From: Streptosporangium becharense | Lineage (GTDB): Bacteria > Actinomycetota > Actinomycetes > Streptosporangiales > Streptosporangiaceae | NCBI RefSeq assembly: GCF_014204985.1 | Contig: NZ_JACHMP010000001.1 | Location: 4,340,001-4,404,000 of the forward strand | DNA: 64,000 bases | Direction of reading: 5' to 3' | In this document: positions 1 through 8,856 of the stretch, piece by piece | Numbering within the stretch: position 1 is the stretch's first letter | Layout of the letters: the number at the start of each line of letters is the position of its first letter | Position numbers and translations under genes: made by a program | Notes under the pieces: model-generated | Databases searched by the model: none | Told to the model about the DNA's origin: nothing | The model's input: the letters and a program-made list of their open reading frames with translations, nothing else

Positions 1-414
<414 letters not shown>

Positions 415-488
415 TGAAGCAGTCTTGTTGTGCTCGCGTCCACTAGGCAATTCTGAGGCAGCAACCGGTGGGTTGTGTGTTTCATAGG

Positions 489-606
489 GTTACGGCGGTT
501 ATGGCGAAGGGGAAACACCCGGTTACATTCCGAACCCGGAAGTTAAGCTCTTCAGCGCCGATGGTACTGCACCGGGGACGGTGTGGGAGAGTAGGTCGCC
601 GCCGGA
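489..606 (+). rRNA. rrf: 5S ribosomal RNA
   Basis: A full-length 5S gene of about 118 nt sits roughly 75 nt after the 23S end. The 5' CGGCGG (493-498) pairs with CCGCCG (599-604) to form helix I. The conserved loop segments CCGAACCCGGAAGTTAAG and GGGAGAGTAGGTCGCCGCC are present. No tRNA gene separates or follows it. Ends are uncertain by one or two bases. Confidence 0.96.
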
Positions 607-618
607 CAATCGTTATGT

Positions 619-672
619 GAGGGGGAGGGGTCCGTCCCGTGAGGGGACGGGCTCCTCCCCCTCATTTTTTTT
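619..672 (+). terminator. rRNA operon terminator
   Basis: A long GC-rich hairpin: GAGGGGGAGG at 619 onward pairs with CCTCCCCCTC ending at 663, with an inner GTCCC/GGGAC pairing. A run of eight T follows at 665-672. This is a classic intrinsic terminator placed 12 nt after 5S. Confidence 0.93.
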
Positions 673-680
673 CGTGCGCG

Positions 681-704
681 TGTGCGTGTGCGTGTGCGTG
701 TGCG
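681..704. repeat. hexanucleotide repeat (TGTGCG)4
   Basis: Four perfect TGTGCG units follow immediately after the rrn terminator, flanked by further GC/GT alternation. It is a simple-sequence tract that could form Z-DNA or vary by slippage. No coding role is apparent. Confidence 0.9.
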
Positions 705-757
705 GGGGGCCGGCCGGGATGGTGGGGGGCTCTTCTTTTTTGGTTGTATGGGGTTCC

Positions 758-822
758 GGGGGTTTGCGGGCCCCCCTTTTTTTGTGTGTCAGGGGGGTCC
801 GGGGGCGGGCCCCCCTTTTTTT
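758..822 (+). terminator. two extra terminator-like hairpins after rrn
   Basis: Two more G-run/C-run hairpins, each followed by seven T. One has GGGGG at 758-762 pairing with the C run at 771-776, T at 777-783. The other has GGGGGG at 792-797 pairing with CCCCCC at 810-815, T at 816-822. With the main terminator they form a triple barrier. They may also be duplicated terminator remnants. Confidence 0.6.
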
Positions 823-1860
823 GTGCGGGTGCGGGTGCGGGAGGGGCGGTGCAGGGCTCTCTTTTTCGTGTGGGCGAGGGAAGAGTGCGCAGGGTCCTTT
901 GCGCGTATGCGAGGGATTCCGCCGGGCATCTTCTTGGCGCGCGGAGGAGGTCGGGCCCCTCCTTGGTGTGTGGAGGATGTGTGGAGGAGAGGTGCGCAGG
1001 TTCGGCTCCTTCCTGCTGTGCTCTGCCGTTCTTCGCGCTCCCGCCGCTCACTGACCCGCCGCTCACTGGCCCAGCGCCATGGGGGCAGCGGAAGACGCCT
1101 CGGGCTGTGCCCACCGGGCCCTGGGTGCCCTGGGCGGTGCTGAACGTCCACTGGTGATCACCAACGGCCGCAGCCCGGGTCTTCCCGGGTGGACCTTTGA
1201 TGTCGGTGGCTTCTGCTGGGATGAGTGCTACATGACCTATGCCGAGGAGTGCTGCGTGGACCGTACTGTCAGGGGGCCGTTCCTGAAGTGCTGGGCTGTC
1301 GGCAGGCCGGCGACTTCGGTGGTGAGGTGTGCGGCACCGGCGAGCCCAGGTGGTTGCGTAGCCCTGATCCATCGCGGGCAGAGATCGACGAAAGGCCGCC
1401 GACGAGACAGTCCTCTTCAGATCTCCCCGACGGCCGCTCTGGGGACCGCCCGGCTGATCGCGCCGGGGCGGGACCGAGACTTTCGCCATACGATGCGGCC
1501 GACCACCCGTGGTCAGGCGCTCAGTGTCCTTCCCCCTCCTCTGCCTCCAGGTCGAGGAGGGAATTGTCCGTCTGGGGGCCTCATGCTCGTGTACCGGTAT
1601 ACGTATGGCCGCCGGCCAGGGTTTCCCGGTGTCCGCTCACGGCGGCCTTTGACGGGATGGGGTTCCCGGCCTGTGGAGGAAGCTCACAGGGATCGATTCG
1701 GTTTGTCACTCCGAAGTCACTGGGCCGGTTCAGCCTTCAAGGAACTGGACCGGTTCAGGGCCATGGAGCTGACGGGGCTCTTCTTGTATTCACAGCGATT
1801 TTCTTCGAGCTTGTTGGGCTCTTTCCTCCATTTACGGATGTTTAGGCATGTGGTGTCCGG
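823..1860. other. long region without a convincing gene
   Basis: Open frames exist on both strands (for example 1079-1864), but none has actinobacterial family features, a good ribosome binding site or recognisable motifs. The part at 1780-1860 is less GC-rich than its surroundings. It may be post-rrn spacer with decayed sequence; I see no RNA gene in it. Confidence 0.5.
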
Positions 1861-2649
1861 TTAGACGTGTAGCGTGCCCGAGAACACTGTGACAGCGCGG
1901 CCCGCGAGCTCCACCCGGTCGCCTCGAACCGTCGTGCGAATCGACCCTCCGCGTCGGGAGAGCTGGGTTCCGACCAGCGTGTCGGAGCCGAGCTTGGCCG
2001 ACCAGTACGGTGCCAGAGCGCAGTGCGCGGAGCCGGTCACCGGGTCCTCTGGAACCCCACCTTGAGGTGCGAAGAACCGGGACACGTAGTCGGCGTCGGA
2101 CTGCGACGCGCGAGCCGTCACGATGGTCGCCCGCGCGTCGGCGGCCTCCAGGGCCCGGAAGTCGGGGGACACGGCGAGCACCTCGTCCTCGGACTCGACT
2201 TCGACCAGGTAGTCGCGAACGTTTTTTCCCACCCAAACAGGTCGGACGGCCAGTGCTTCGATCAACCCCTCCGGAGGAGCGGTCTCTTGGAGTGCTTTTG
2301 CCGGGAAATCCATGGTGATTAACCCGTATTTGTCCTTGGCTACAGACAAGATTCCACTCTTCGTGGAGAATTCGAGGGTTTCTGATGCCGTTCCTGTGGA
2401 ATACAGCACATGCGCCGTAGCCAGGGTCGCATGTCCGCACAGGATGACCTCGGTCGTCGGCGTGAACCACCGGAGCGAGTGCGGCTCGCCGACTCCTCCC
2501 TTGAGCAGGAAGGCTGTCTCGGAGTGCCGCATCTCCGCCGCAAGGGACTGCATCCAGGCATCGGGAGCCGGTTCGTCGAGTATGCAGACGCCAGCAGGGT
2601 TACCCTTGAAAAATTCGTCGGTAAACGAATCGACCGTGTAGATCCGCAT
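1861..2649 (-). CDS. PhzF-family isomerase/epimerase-like protein
   Basis: The protein has 262 residues, the usual length of the PhzF (phenazine biosynthesis-like) superfamily, which has a two-domain diaminopimelate-epimerase-like fold. The N-terminal family signature GNPAGV is at 16-21. The catalytic-type glutamate is in SETAF (Glu44). CGHAT is at 71-75, and DPVTGSAHCAL lies in the second half. I chose the ATG at 2649 because the family starts with MRIYTVDSF; the open frame extends 52 codons further upstream without homology. No phenazine genes are nearby, so the substrate is unknown. It stands alone, divergent from sepF. Confidence 0.88.
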   Translation of the reverse strand: MRIYTVDSFTDEFFKGNPAGVCILDEPAPDAWMQSLAAEMRHSETAFLLKGGVGEPHSLRWFTPTTEVILCGHATLATAHVLYSTGTASETLEFSTKSGILSVAKDKYGLITMDFPAKALQETAPPEGLIEALAVRPVWVGKNVRDYLVEVESEDEVLAVSPDFRALEAADARATIVTARASQSDADYVSRFFAPQGGVPEDPVTGSAHCALAPYWSAKLGSDTLVGTQLSRRGGSIRTTVRGDRVELAGRAVTVFSGTLHV

Positions 2650-2854
2650 GAGGCGATGGTAGTCGCAGCGGAGATATCGGTTGAAGACGGGCCGAGGGAT
2701 CGGGCAAAGTCGTGGATCAAGCAAACCAGTGCGGTAGTCGTACAAAGTGGAAATAAGCGCTGGGCGTGTCGCATGGCGAACTCCGGATCGTCGGTTACCG
2801 TCCAAGGTGTAGGGACAGGCCGGTGCGGCGTGGTCCTGAGGAAAGGACGAGCCG

Positions 2855-3247
2855 ATGGGGGCAGTGCGTAAGGTAGCCAGCTACCTTGGCCTGGGCGAGG
2901 CAGAGCAGTATGACGAGCCTTACGACTACGAGGATGAGGTCGAGGTCGAGGACGACGACTGGGAGTCTGCCTCCGAGCGTGCGGCCAAGCGCTGGGGTGC
3001 GGTGAGCGAACCGTCGAGGATCGTGATGCTGGCGCCGCTGAAGTACAACGACGCACCGGTTATCGGGCAACACTTCCGAGAAGGACAGACCGTCATCATG
3101 GATGTCAGCGGGATGAGCACCGCTGAGGCCACGCGGATGGTCGACTTCGTCGCGGGCTTGGCGTACGGCTGCGAGGGGCGTATCGAGCGGATCGCCGAGA
3201 AGGTCTTCCTGCTGGCCCCCGCCGAGGTGGAGATCACCAACGGCTGA
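2855..3247 (+). CDS. sepF: SepF-family cell division protein
   Basis: The protein has 130 residues. The N-terminal MGAVRKVASYLGL is the membrane-targeting amphipathic segment of SepF. A strongly acidic linker (about 16-38) follows. The C-terminal SepF domain (about 50-125) includes VIMDVSGM and a single-strand-rich core. SepF polymerises, binds FtsZ and anchors the Z-ring in Gram-positives. The start is fixed by GAGGAAAGG ahead of ATG. The gene is not beside ftsZ, ftsQ or divIVA here, so it may be one of the extra SepF paralogues that actinomycetes carry rather than the division-cluster copy. Confidence 0.9.
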   Translation: MGAVRKVASYLGLGEAEQYDEPYDYEDEVEVEDDDWESASERAAKRWGAVSEPSRIVMLAPLKYNDAPVIGQHFREGQTVIMDVSGMSTAEATRMVDFVAGLAYGCEGRIERIAEKVFLLAPAEVEITNG

Positions 3248-3303
3248 CCCGCGTGTCGCACAGCCGGCGCTTCACGGGTCCTGAGATCGGGGACATGGCG
3301 TCA

Positions 3304-3337
3304 TGCCGCGCCGCATACCGTGCCGCGCCGCATACCG
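3304..3337. repeat. 17-bp tandem duplication
   Basis: Two adjacent copies of TGCCGCGCCGCATACCG (3304-3320 and 3321-3337), with a degenerate third, lie in the 284-bp gap between sepF and the convergent gene. No gene is visible in the gap. Confidence 0.8.
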
Positions 3338-3531
3338 TGCCACGTTGCGCACCGTCCCACGCCCTGCGGCAGAGTTCTTCGCCCCGGTCTTCTCACCGGG
3401 ACCGGGAGTCTCTCGCCGGGGCCGGGATCGTCTCACTCGGACTGGGGCCGGGGTCGCCTCGCCAGGGCTGGGGGCATCGCCGGGGCCGGGAGCACCACCG
3501 TTTCCGGATCACGCGGCGGCGCCATCCGGCG

Positions 3532-5055
3532 CTATCCGGCGCGAGGACCTCTACGGAGTAGACGGATGAGTTCGGCCAGGTCCGTCTTGGCGCGCTGAGC
3601 GCGTTCCTCGGACTCACGGGCATACTCGTGCAGGGCCCAGACGGCGCTCTGGGCCGTCTCGCGGAGCTCGGAGAGCTGGGCGGCCACGTATTCGGCATCC
3701 GCCCGCTCGCGTCTGCGTCGCTGCCACAGCCGGTAGCCGCCGCCGGCGGCCGGAAGCAGAGCGAGGGCGGCCAGGGCGGCGGACGGAGGCGTTGGTACGA
3801 CGAGGGCGGCCACGAGAGCCACCGCGGTGAGAACGAACAGCGCGTAGACGTCCCAGGGCCGTCCGCGGACCGGCATTCCCTCGGAGGTGACGTGCGCTTC
3901 GGCGTCGGCCAGCGACTCGGGGTCGGGGCCTTCGGGGTGGAGCGTCACGCGGTGACCGAGGATCGGCACGGCGACCGCCTCGGGTGGTTCGACGTGGGTG
4001 GCCCGCTCCAGGTTCTCGGCCGCTTCCCGCACGATCGGCGCGGCCACGTGCAACGCGATCGCCGCCAGGTGAGGATGCGAGCCGGGTCTCAGGTCGCTGA
4101 GGAGATACCCGGTGAGCGGCTTCGCGGGCGCCTCCGAGGCATCGGCCGTACTGATCAGTCGGCGGAGCACGGCCAGCGGTTCGTCCTCGCTCCACACGAC
4201 GGTCGCCTCACCCGAATGGTCGGCCTGCGCGGCGGCGAGGCCCGCGAGCCCACCGGGCAGTTCGTCCGGTGCGTCGAGCAGTCCGTCCGGTGCGTCGGAG
4301 CCGGTGGACGCTCTCCTCAGGTGGTCTCGCCTGTCCGCCGCGCCACCGGCGCGGTCACCACGCCTGTTCTCACCGGCCGAGGTGATCTCGGCGCAACGGT
4401 CGCGCAGCTGGGCCAGCCGGGCTGCGGCGCGTACGGGGTCGGCCAGCTCGGGAAGCCCGGCGAGGTCGGGGAAGCCGGCCAGGGACGGTGACACGGCCAC
4501 CGACGGTTCGGCGGGGGTCAGCGCGTTCAACCAGCGGTCCGGCTCGGAGGCGGGCGATGCCGACACCGCGTCGAGCTTGCGGAGCACGAAGATCTTGCCG
4601 ACGGGGCCGTACGCACCCCTGGCTGCGGCGAGCCAGAGCGCACGCTGGCCGTGGGTCACCGGACGGTCGAGGGAGAGGTCGCCGAAGGCGGTGCCCAGCC
4701 ACGAGGCGTGGATCCGGTCGCCCTGGCCGGAGACCGCGAGGGCGAGGCAGAGGAAGAGCGCGGTGCGCCGTTCGTCACACTGGGCGGCACGGCCGAGAGC
4801 GTCGAGGGCGTCCTCGCCGCGGGTGAGCAGCGTCAGAGCCTCGACGGCGGGAGCCAGCCAGTGGCCGGGGACATCGGTGAGAGCCGCGGGTGGCACGGAG
4901 AGGACGGAGCCGGCGGCCAACTCGGCCAGGAGAGCCTCCGCGTAACGGTGCAACTCCATCTCAACGTGCGGATTCGCGGTCAGGTCCATGCTCAAGGCAG
5001 AGAACTCCCCGAAGTTGTGACCGATGACCGCGCCAGCGTAGTGCGCTTCGGACAT
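3532..5055 (-). CDS. unknown membrane protein with C-terminal coiled coil
   Basis: I do not recognise the family. The 507-residue product has a soluble, helical N-terminal part of about 220 residues, a charged and Asp/Gly-rich linker (about 220-270), a second soluble part, then two closely spaced transmembrane segments (about 402-440). After these come a basic stretch (RLWQRRRRER) and a heptad-like helix to the end. It starts 84 nt after argS on the same strand, with a hairpin between them, so it probably has its own promoter or lies under readthrough. The ATG at 5055 has only a weak GCGGGG upstream. Codon use matches its neighbours, so it looks like a real chromosomal gene. Confidence 0.75.
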   Translation of the reverse strand: MSEAHYAGAVIGHNFGEFSALSMDLTANPHVEMELHRYAEALLAELAAGSVLSVPPAALTDVPGHWLAPAVEALTLLTRGEDALDALGRAAQCDERRTALFLCLALAVSGQGDRIHASWLGTAFGDLSLDRPVTHGQRALWLAAARGAYGPVGKIFVLRKLDAVSASPASEPDRWLNALTPAEPSVAVSPSLAGFPDLAGLPELADPVRAAARLAQLRDRCAEITSAGENRRGDRAGGAADRRDHLRRASTGSDAPDGLLDAPDELPGGLAGLAAAQADHSGEATVVWSEDEPLAVLRRLISTADASEAPAKPLTGYLLSDLRPGSHPHLAAIALHVAAPIVREAAENLERATHVEPPEAVAVPILGHRVTLHPEGPDPESLADAEAHVTSEGMPVRGRPWDVYALFVLTAVALVAALVVPTPPSAALAALALLPAAGGGYRLWQRRRRERADAEYVAAQLSELRETAQSAVWALHEYARESEERAQRAKTDLAELIRLLRRGPRAG

Positions 5056-5087
5056 CCCCGCTGGGAGGCGCGCCGAATACGACTTTG

Positions 5088-5130
5088 CCGGATGATCGCC
5101 TTGGTTTACGGAAACAAGGCGATCATCCGG
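5088..5130 (-). terminator. hairpin after argS
   Basis: A perfect 16-bp stem (5088-5103 with 5115-5130) and an 11-nt loop lie between the argS stop and the next gene on the same strand. There is no T run on the minus side, so termination could be partial. Confidence 0.7.
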
Positions 5131-5138
5131 GCGGTAGG

Positions 5139-6887
5139 TTACATGCGTTCAGGCGCTTGGACGCCGAGAAGCCCCAAACCGGTCTCCAGCACCTTCAGGG
5201 TGAGCGCGCACAGAGCCAGCCGTGAGGCCCGGACAGCCGGGGCGACGTCGTCCTTGAGCACCGGGCAGTTCTCGAAGAACGTGGTGAAGGCGCTCGCCGT
5301 CTCGAAGAGGTAGGAGGCGAGCTTGTGCGGCGTGGAGTTCTCCGCCACCTCGTTCACGGTGGCGCCGAACCCGAGCAGTCGCAGGGCCAGAGCGCGCTCC
5401 GCCGGATGGCCGAGGACGACCGGACCGGCCGCCTCCGCCGGGGAGAGGCCGCCCCTGCGGAAGATGGAACGGATGCGGGCCTGGGCGTACTGCAGGTAGG
5501 GGCCGGTGTTGCCGGTCAGGGCGAGCATGCGGTCGAAGTCGAAGACGTACTCGCTGTCGTGGCTGACGGACAGGTCGGCGTACTTGACCGCACCCATGCC
5601 GACGGCGTGGGCGATGCCGGCGCGCTCTTCTTCCGCGTAGTCGCGATCTTCGATCACCGCCGCGGCTCTGGTCTCGGCCTCGGTGAGGAGATCGAGGAGC
5701 TTGACGGACTCGCCGCTCCGGGTCTTGAACATCTTGCCGTCAGCGCCCAGCACGCTGCCGATCTGGACGTGCTCGGCCCTGACGTGGTCGGGCAGCCAGC
5801 CTGCCAGCCGGGCCGAGTCGAACAGCATCGACATGTGCAGCGACTGGGTGACGCCGATCACGTAGATGATCCGGTCGGCCTTGAGGTCGTCGACCCGGTA
5901 GCGGATCGTGGCCATGTCGGTGGTGGCGTAGCCGTACCCGCCGTCGCTCTTGCGGATCATGAAGGGGAGCGGCTGGCCTTCACGCCCGGTGTAGCCGGGC
6001 GGGAAGACGCACAGCGCGCCGTCGCTGAGGACGGCGATGCCGCGCTCCTGGAGCTCGTCGCAGACCTGGGCGAGCATGGCGTTGTACATGCTCTCGCCGG
6101 CGATGTCGTCGTCGGTCAGCGTCACTTCGAGCTGGGTGTAGACCTTGTTGAAGTAGCGGACCGTGGCGTTCATGAAGATGTGCCACAGGCGCATGGTCTC
6201 GGGCTCTTCGGCCTGGAGGGTGACCACCCGAGCCCGGGCGCGCTTGTTGAACTCCGGGTCCGTGTCGAACTTCGAGCGAGCGGCCTGGTAGTAGGCGTTG
6301 CCCTCGCCGGCCTCCAGTTGGGCGACGGCCGCCTCCTCGCCGATGTCGAGCAGGTGCTCGATGAGCATGCCGAACGGCGTGCCCCAGTCGCCCAGGTGGT
6401 TCTGCCGGATGACCTTGTTGCCCAGGTGCTCGTGGATCCGGGCGAGGGCGTCGCCGACGATGGTCGTGCGCAGGTGGCCGACGTGCATCTCCTTGGCCGC
6501 GTTGGGTGCGGAGTAGTCGATCACAATGGTCTGCGGCGGGGCGGACAGGCCGACGCCGGTGCGCGGGTCGGTCAGCGTCTCGGCGGCCCGGGCGGCGATC
6601 CAGTCGTCGGAGAGCGTCAGATTGAGGAAGCCGGGACCGCTGACCTCGACCGTGCCGGGGAACGGCTCAGCGCCGTCGGCCGGGCCGGTGAGCCGGTCGG
6701 CGATCTCCTGGGCGACCTCCCGCGGCGCCCGTCGCAGTCGCTTGCTCAGGCTCATCGCCACGTTCGCCTGGTAGTCGGCGAACTGGGACGGACGGATCAG
6801 CGGGTCTGCGTCGGAGTACTCCGGGCCGAAGGCCGCGGCCAGCGCCTGCTGGACGCGCTCGGTGAGTACGAACTGCGGGTCGGTCAT
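5139..6887 (-). CDS. argS: arginyl-tRNA synthetase
   Basis: A class I aminoacyl-tRNA synthetase of 582 residues that charges tRNA-Arg in the cytoplasm. The N-terminal additional domain covers about 1-115. The HIGH-type motif HVGH is at 135-138 within the family segment SAPNAAKEMHVGHLR. The KMSKS-equivalent KMFKTRSG is at 385-392. The C-terminal DALR anticodon-binding domain ends in LLGVQAPERM. The length is normal for bacterial ArgS. The ATG at 6887 gives the family N-terminus; the Shine-Dalgarno is weak. The nearest upstream gene is plsX, about 200 nt away on the same strand. Confidence 0.98.
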   Translation of the reverse strand: MTDPQFVLTERVQQALAAAFGPEYSDADPLIRPSQFADYQANVAMSLSKRLRRAPREVAQEIADRLTGPADGAEPFPGTVEVSGPGFLNLTLSDDWIAARAAETLTDPRTGVGLSAPPQTIVIDYSAPNAAKEMHVGHLRTTIVGDALARIHEHLGNKVIRQNHLGDWGTPFGMLIEHLLDIGEEAAVAQLEAGEGNAYYQAARSKFDTDPEFNKRARARVVTLQAEEPETMRLWHIFMNATVRYFNKVYTQLEVTLTDDDIAGESMYNAMLAQVCDELQERGIAVLSDGALCVFPPGYTGREGQPLPFMIRKSDGGYGYATTDMATIRYRVDDLKADRIIYVIGVTQSLHMSMLFDSARLAGWLPDHVRAEHVQIGSVLGADGKMFKTRSGESVKLLDLLTEAETRAAAVIEDRDYAEEERAGIAHAVGMGAVKYADLSVSHDSEYVFDFDRMLALTGNTGPYLQYAQARIRSIFRRGGLSPAEAAGPVVLGHPAERALALRLLGFGATVNEVAENSTPHKLASYLFETASAFTTFFENCPVLKDDVAPAVRASRLALCALTLKVLETGLGLLGVQAPERM

Positions 6888-6990
6888 GGTCTAAGGGTAT
6901 CGGCTGGACATTCCTGAACCGGCGGCTTATCCGGGGGCGTGCGATTGTGAAGAGGGTCGCCAGGGGAAGACGCGGGTGAAGGCGTGAGGA

Positions 6991-7096
6991 CGTCTCAGCG
7001 GGGAGATGCGGGCGGCTCACCATGGGAGGCTCCGGCGCCTTGCCGGGGAGGTACCGGCGTCTCAGCGGGGAGGTGCGGGCGGCTCACCACGGGAGG
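6991..7096. repeat. 39-bp direct repeat at the plsX 3' end
   Basis: Two copies (6991-7029 and 7058-7096) differ at two positions. The second copy spans the plsX stop codon and its last residues, the first lies just beyond it. This is a local tandem duplication of the gene end, and a partial third copy is visible inside plsX. Confidence 0.85.
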
Positions 7097-8118
7097 TGCG
7101 GGCGGCGCGCCGGGGCGAGACGTTCGCCGATGCGGGTGACCACCCCGTGGGCGGACAGCCTGGCTGCGAGCAGGCAGGCGGCGCTGACACCCTTGGCACG
7201 GGCGGCGCCGTGCGCGATGACCACGGTGCCGTTCAGGCCGAGTAGCACGGCTCCGCCGTGAGCCTCGGGGTCGAGCCGCCGATGGAGCTCCCTGATACGC
7301 CGTCTCTGCAGCAGGCCACCCACCCTGGCCGTACGGCTCTCCATGATCGTCTCGTGCAGTTCGGCGAAGGCGAAGCGGACGCTGCCCTCCATGGTCTTGA
7401 GTGCCACATTGCCGGTGAAACCATCGGCGACGATGACGTCGACGGCCCCGCTGAGCAGGTCGTGCCCCTCCACGTTGCCGGCGAAGTCGAGGCCGGGAGC
7501 GGCCGAGAGCAGCTCGTGAGCACGCTTGACGATCTTGTTGCCCTTCTCTGGTTCGCTGCCGATGGTGAGCAGGCCGATCCGGGGGGCCTCGACATCGAGG
7601 GCGGTCTCCGCGTAGGCGGCGCCGAGGTGGGCGAACTGCACCAGCATCTCCGGTTTGACCTCGGCGTTCGCTCCCGCGTCGAGGAGGACGGTGGGGTGCG
7701 GCCGGGTCGGCAGGGCCACGGCGATGGCCGGTCGCAGCACGCCGTGCTGGCTGCGCAGCCTGAGTTTGCCGGTGGCGACGATCCCGGCGGTGGATCCGGC
7801 GGAGACGACGGCGCCGGCCTCGCCCCGGCGGACGAGGTGGCATGCCACGGCGATGCTGGAGCGGGGGCGTCGCAGGCTGGCGAGGGCGCCCGCGTCCATG
7901 GCCAGGGCCTCCTCGGCGCGGACGATGGGGATCTCGGTGGTCGCGTCGTGCTGCGCGAGCGCCTCGGCGAGGGGGCGGGGGGCACCGACGAGCACCACGG
8001 GGATCCCGTGCTCGCGCACCGCCTGTACGGCTCCCGCCACGATCTCGTCGGGAGCGTGGTCACCGCCCATCGCGTCCAGTGCGATCGGCAGGACGCCGGG
8101 GGCGTCTGTCTCGGGCAA
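7084..8118 (-). CDS. plsX: phosphate acyltransferase PlsX
   Basis: The 344-residue protein is the usual PlsX size. It makes acyl-phosphate from acyl-ACP for phosphatidic acid synthesis. Family blocks visible are LDAMGGDHAP near the N-terminus, SAGSTAGI, DAGANAEVKPEML, IGLLTIGSEPEKGN and DGFTGNVALK. The only good start is a TTG at 8118 preceded by GAGGTGA four bases upstream. Unlike many bacteria, no rpmF, yceD, fabH, fabD or rnc lies beside it. The C-terminal residues after GERLAP appear reshaped by a short tandem duplication. Confidence 0.95.
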   Translation of the reverse strand: MPETDAPGVLPIALDAMGGDHAPDEIVAGAVQAVREHGIPVVLVGAPRPLAEALAQHDATTEIPIVRAEEALAMDAGALASLRRPRSSIAVACHLVRRGEAGAVVSAGSTAGIVATGKLRLRSQHGVLRPAIAVALPTRPHPTVLLDAGANAEVKPEMLVQFAHLGAAYAETALDVEAPRIGLLTIGSEPEKGNKIVKRAHELLSAAPGLDFAGNVEGHDLLSGAVDVIVADGFTGNVALKTMEGSVRFAFAELHETIMESRTARVGGLLQRRRIRELHRRLDPEAHGGAVLLGLNGTVVIAHGAARAKGVSAACLLAARLSAHGVVTRIGERLAPARRPHLPW

Positions 8119-8189
8119 GCGGTCACCTCATGCGGGATGTTTTGTCCGCATCGTAGGCGGGCTGCGGAGTGATCGTGCCGCCGGGGCGA

Positions 8190-8819
8190 TCAGGGGTTGC
8201 TTGGGAGATTCCAGTCGGTTCTCTCCCGGGAGACGACGATCTTCCCGAAGGCGGCGCGGCCCACGACCCTGATGACGGGGGTGCCCTCGCCCCCCTGGCC
8301 GCCGGAGATGTGGCGCTTGGCGAACATTCCGCTGACCTCGTCGATCACATGGGCGCCTTCGGGCACCCGGATGATCAGCTTGCCGAAGTGAGCGCCGACC
8401 TCAAGAGTGATCTCGCGACCGGGGAGCACCGCCTCGGACAGGTCGACGATGAGCGCGCCGAAGGTCGCGCTGAGCCGGGTGTGTCGTCCGGCGAGCCAGC
8501 GTCCGCCTCGGACGACCTTGCTGAACAGGGCGCCGACCTCCTGCCGGTCGGTGGGGGAGGCCGCAGAGGTGGCGGTCACGTCGGGAAGGTCGCCGGTGAT
8601 CGGGACGAGATCGCTCACGGTGACCGCGGCGTAGGTCGCGTCGAGGCGGTCGGCGTGCTCAAGGCTGGTCAGGCGGCCGGTGGCGAGTGCCTCGCCCAGT
8701 ACGGCGGCCACCCGGTCACGGTCGGCGTCGGACGCCCGCAGGGCGGAGCCGGGTGCAAGGGCGGGCACCCGCGAGGCGGCGTGCCGAGAGGCCGGTGGCG
8801 AGGAGTCCTGAGGGCTCAT
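8190..8819 (-). CDS. DUF1707 domain protein
   Basis: The protein has 209 residues. The N-terminal DUF1707 domain (about 28-82) carries LRASDADRDRVAAVLGEAL and the RLDATYAAVT segment typical of actinobacterial DUF1707 proteins. The C-terminal half has repeated beta-type strands (TRLSATFGALIVDLS, GAHFGKLIIRVPEG) resembling the LiaF/DUF2154-like solenoid. No transmembrane segment is seen, unlike many relatives. DUF1707 proteins are thought to be envelope- or stress-related, but function is unproved. It starts 71 nt upstream of plsX on the same strand and has an AT-rich palindrome just ahead of its start. Confidence 0.85.
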   Translation of the reverse strand: MSPQDSSPPASRHAASRVPALAPGSALRASDADRDRVAAVLGEALATGRLTSLEHADRLDATYAAVTVSDLVPITGDLPDVTATSAASPTDRQEVGALFSKVVRGGRWLAGRHTRLSATFGALIVDLSEAVLPGREITLEVGAHFGKLIIRVPEGAHVIDEVSGMFAKRHISGGQGGEGTPVIRVVGRAAFGKIVVSRERTDWNLPSNP

Positions 8820-8838
8820 AGGGCGAGTGTACGACTAT

Positions 8839-8856
8839 TCAAGATATATCTCGATA
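8839..8856 (-). promoter_or_regulatory. AT-rich palindromic operator candidate
   Basis: TCAAGATATATCTCGATA contains the palindrome AGATATATCT and lies 20-37 nt ahead of the DUF1707 start in otherwise GC-rich DNA. Its form resembles operators of PadR-type repressors, but no padR gene is in the window. Confidence 0.45.

Noticed and set aside
1079-1864. Possible 261-codon gene after rrn
   Set aside because: No Shine-Dalgarno, no recognisable family, irregular composition; kept as non-coding.
1861-2649. Phenazine biosynthesis gene cluster
   Set aside because: Only a PhzF-fold protein is present, which is a widespread superfamily; no phzA-G partners are near.
5325-6917. 530-codon open frame opposite argS
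   Set aside because: Antisense shadow of argS, with no family features and composition typical of mirrored coding DNA.
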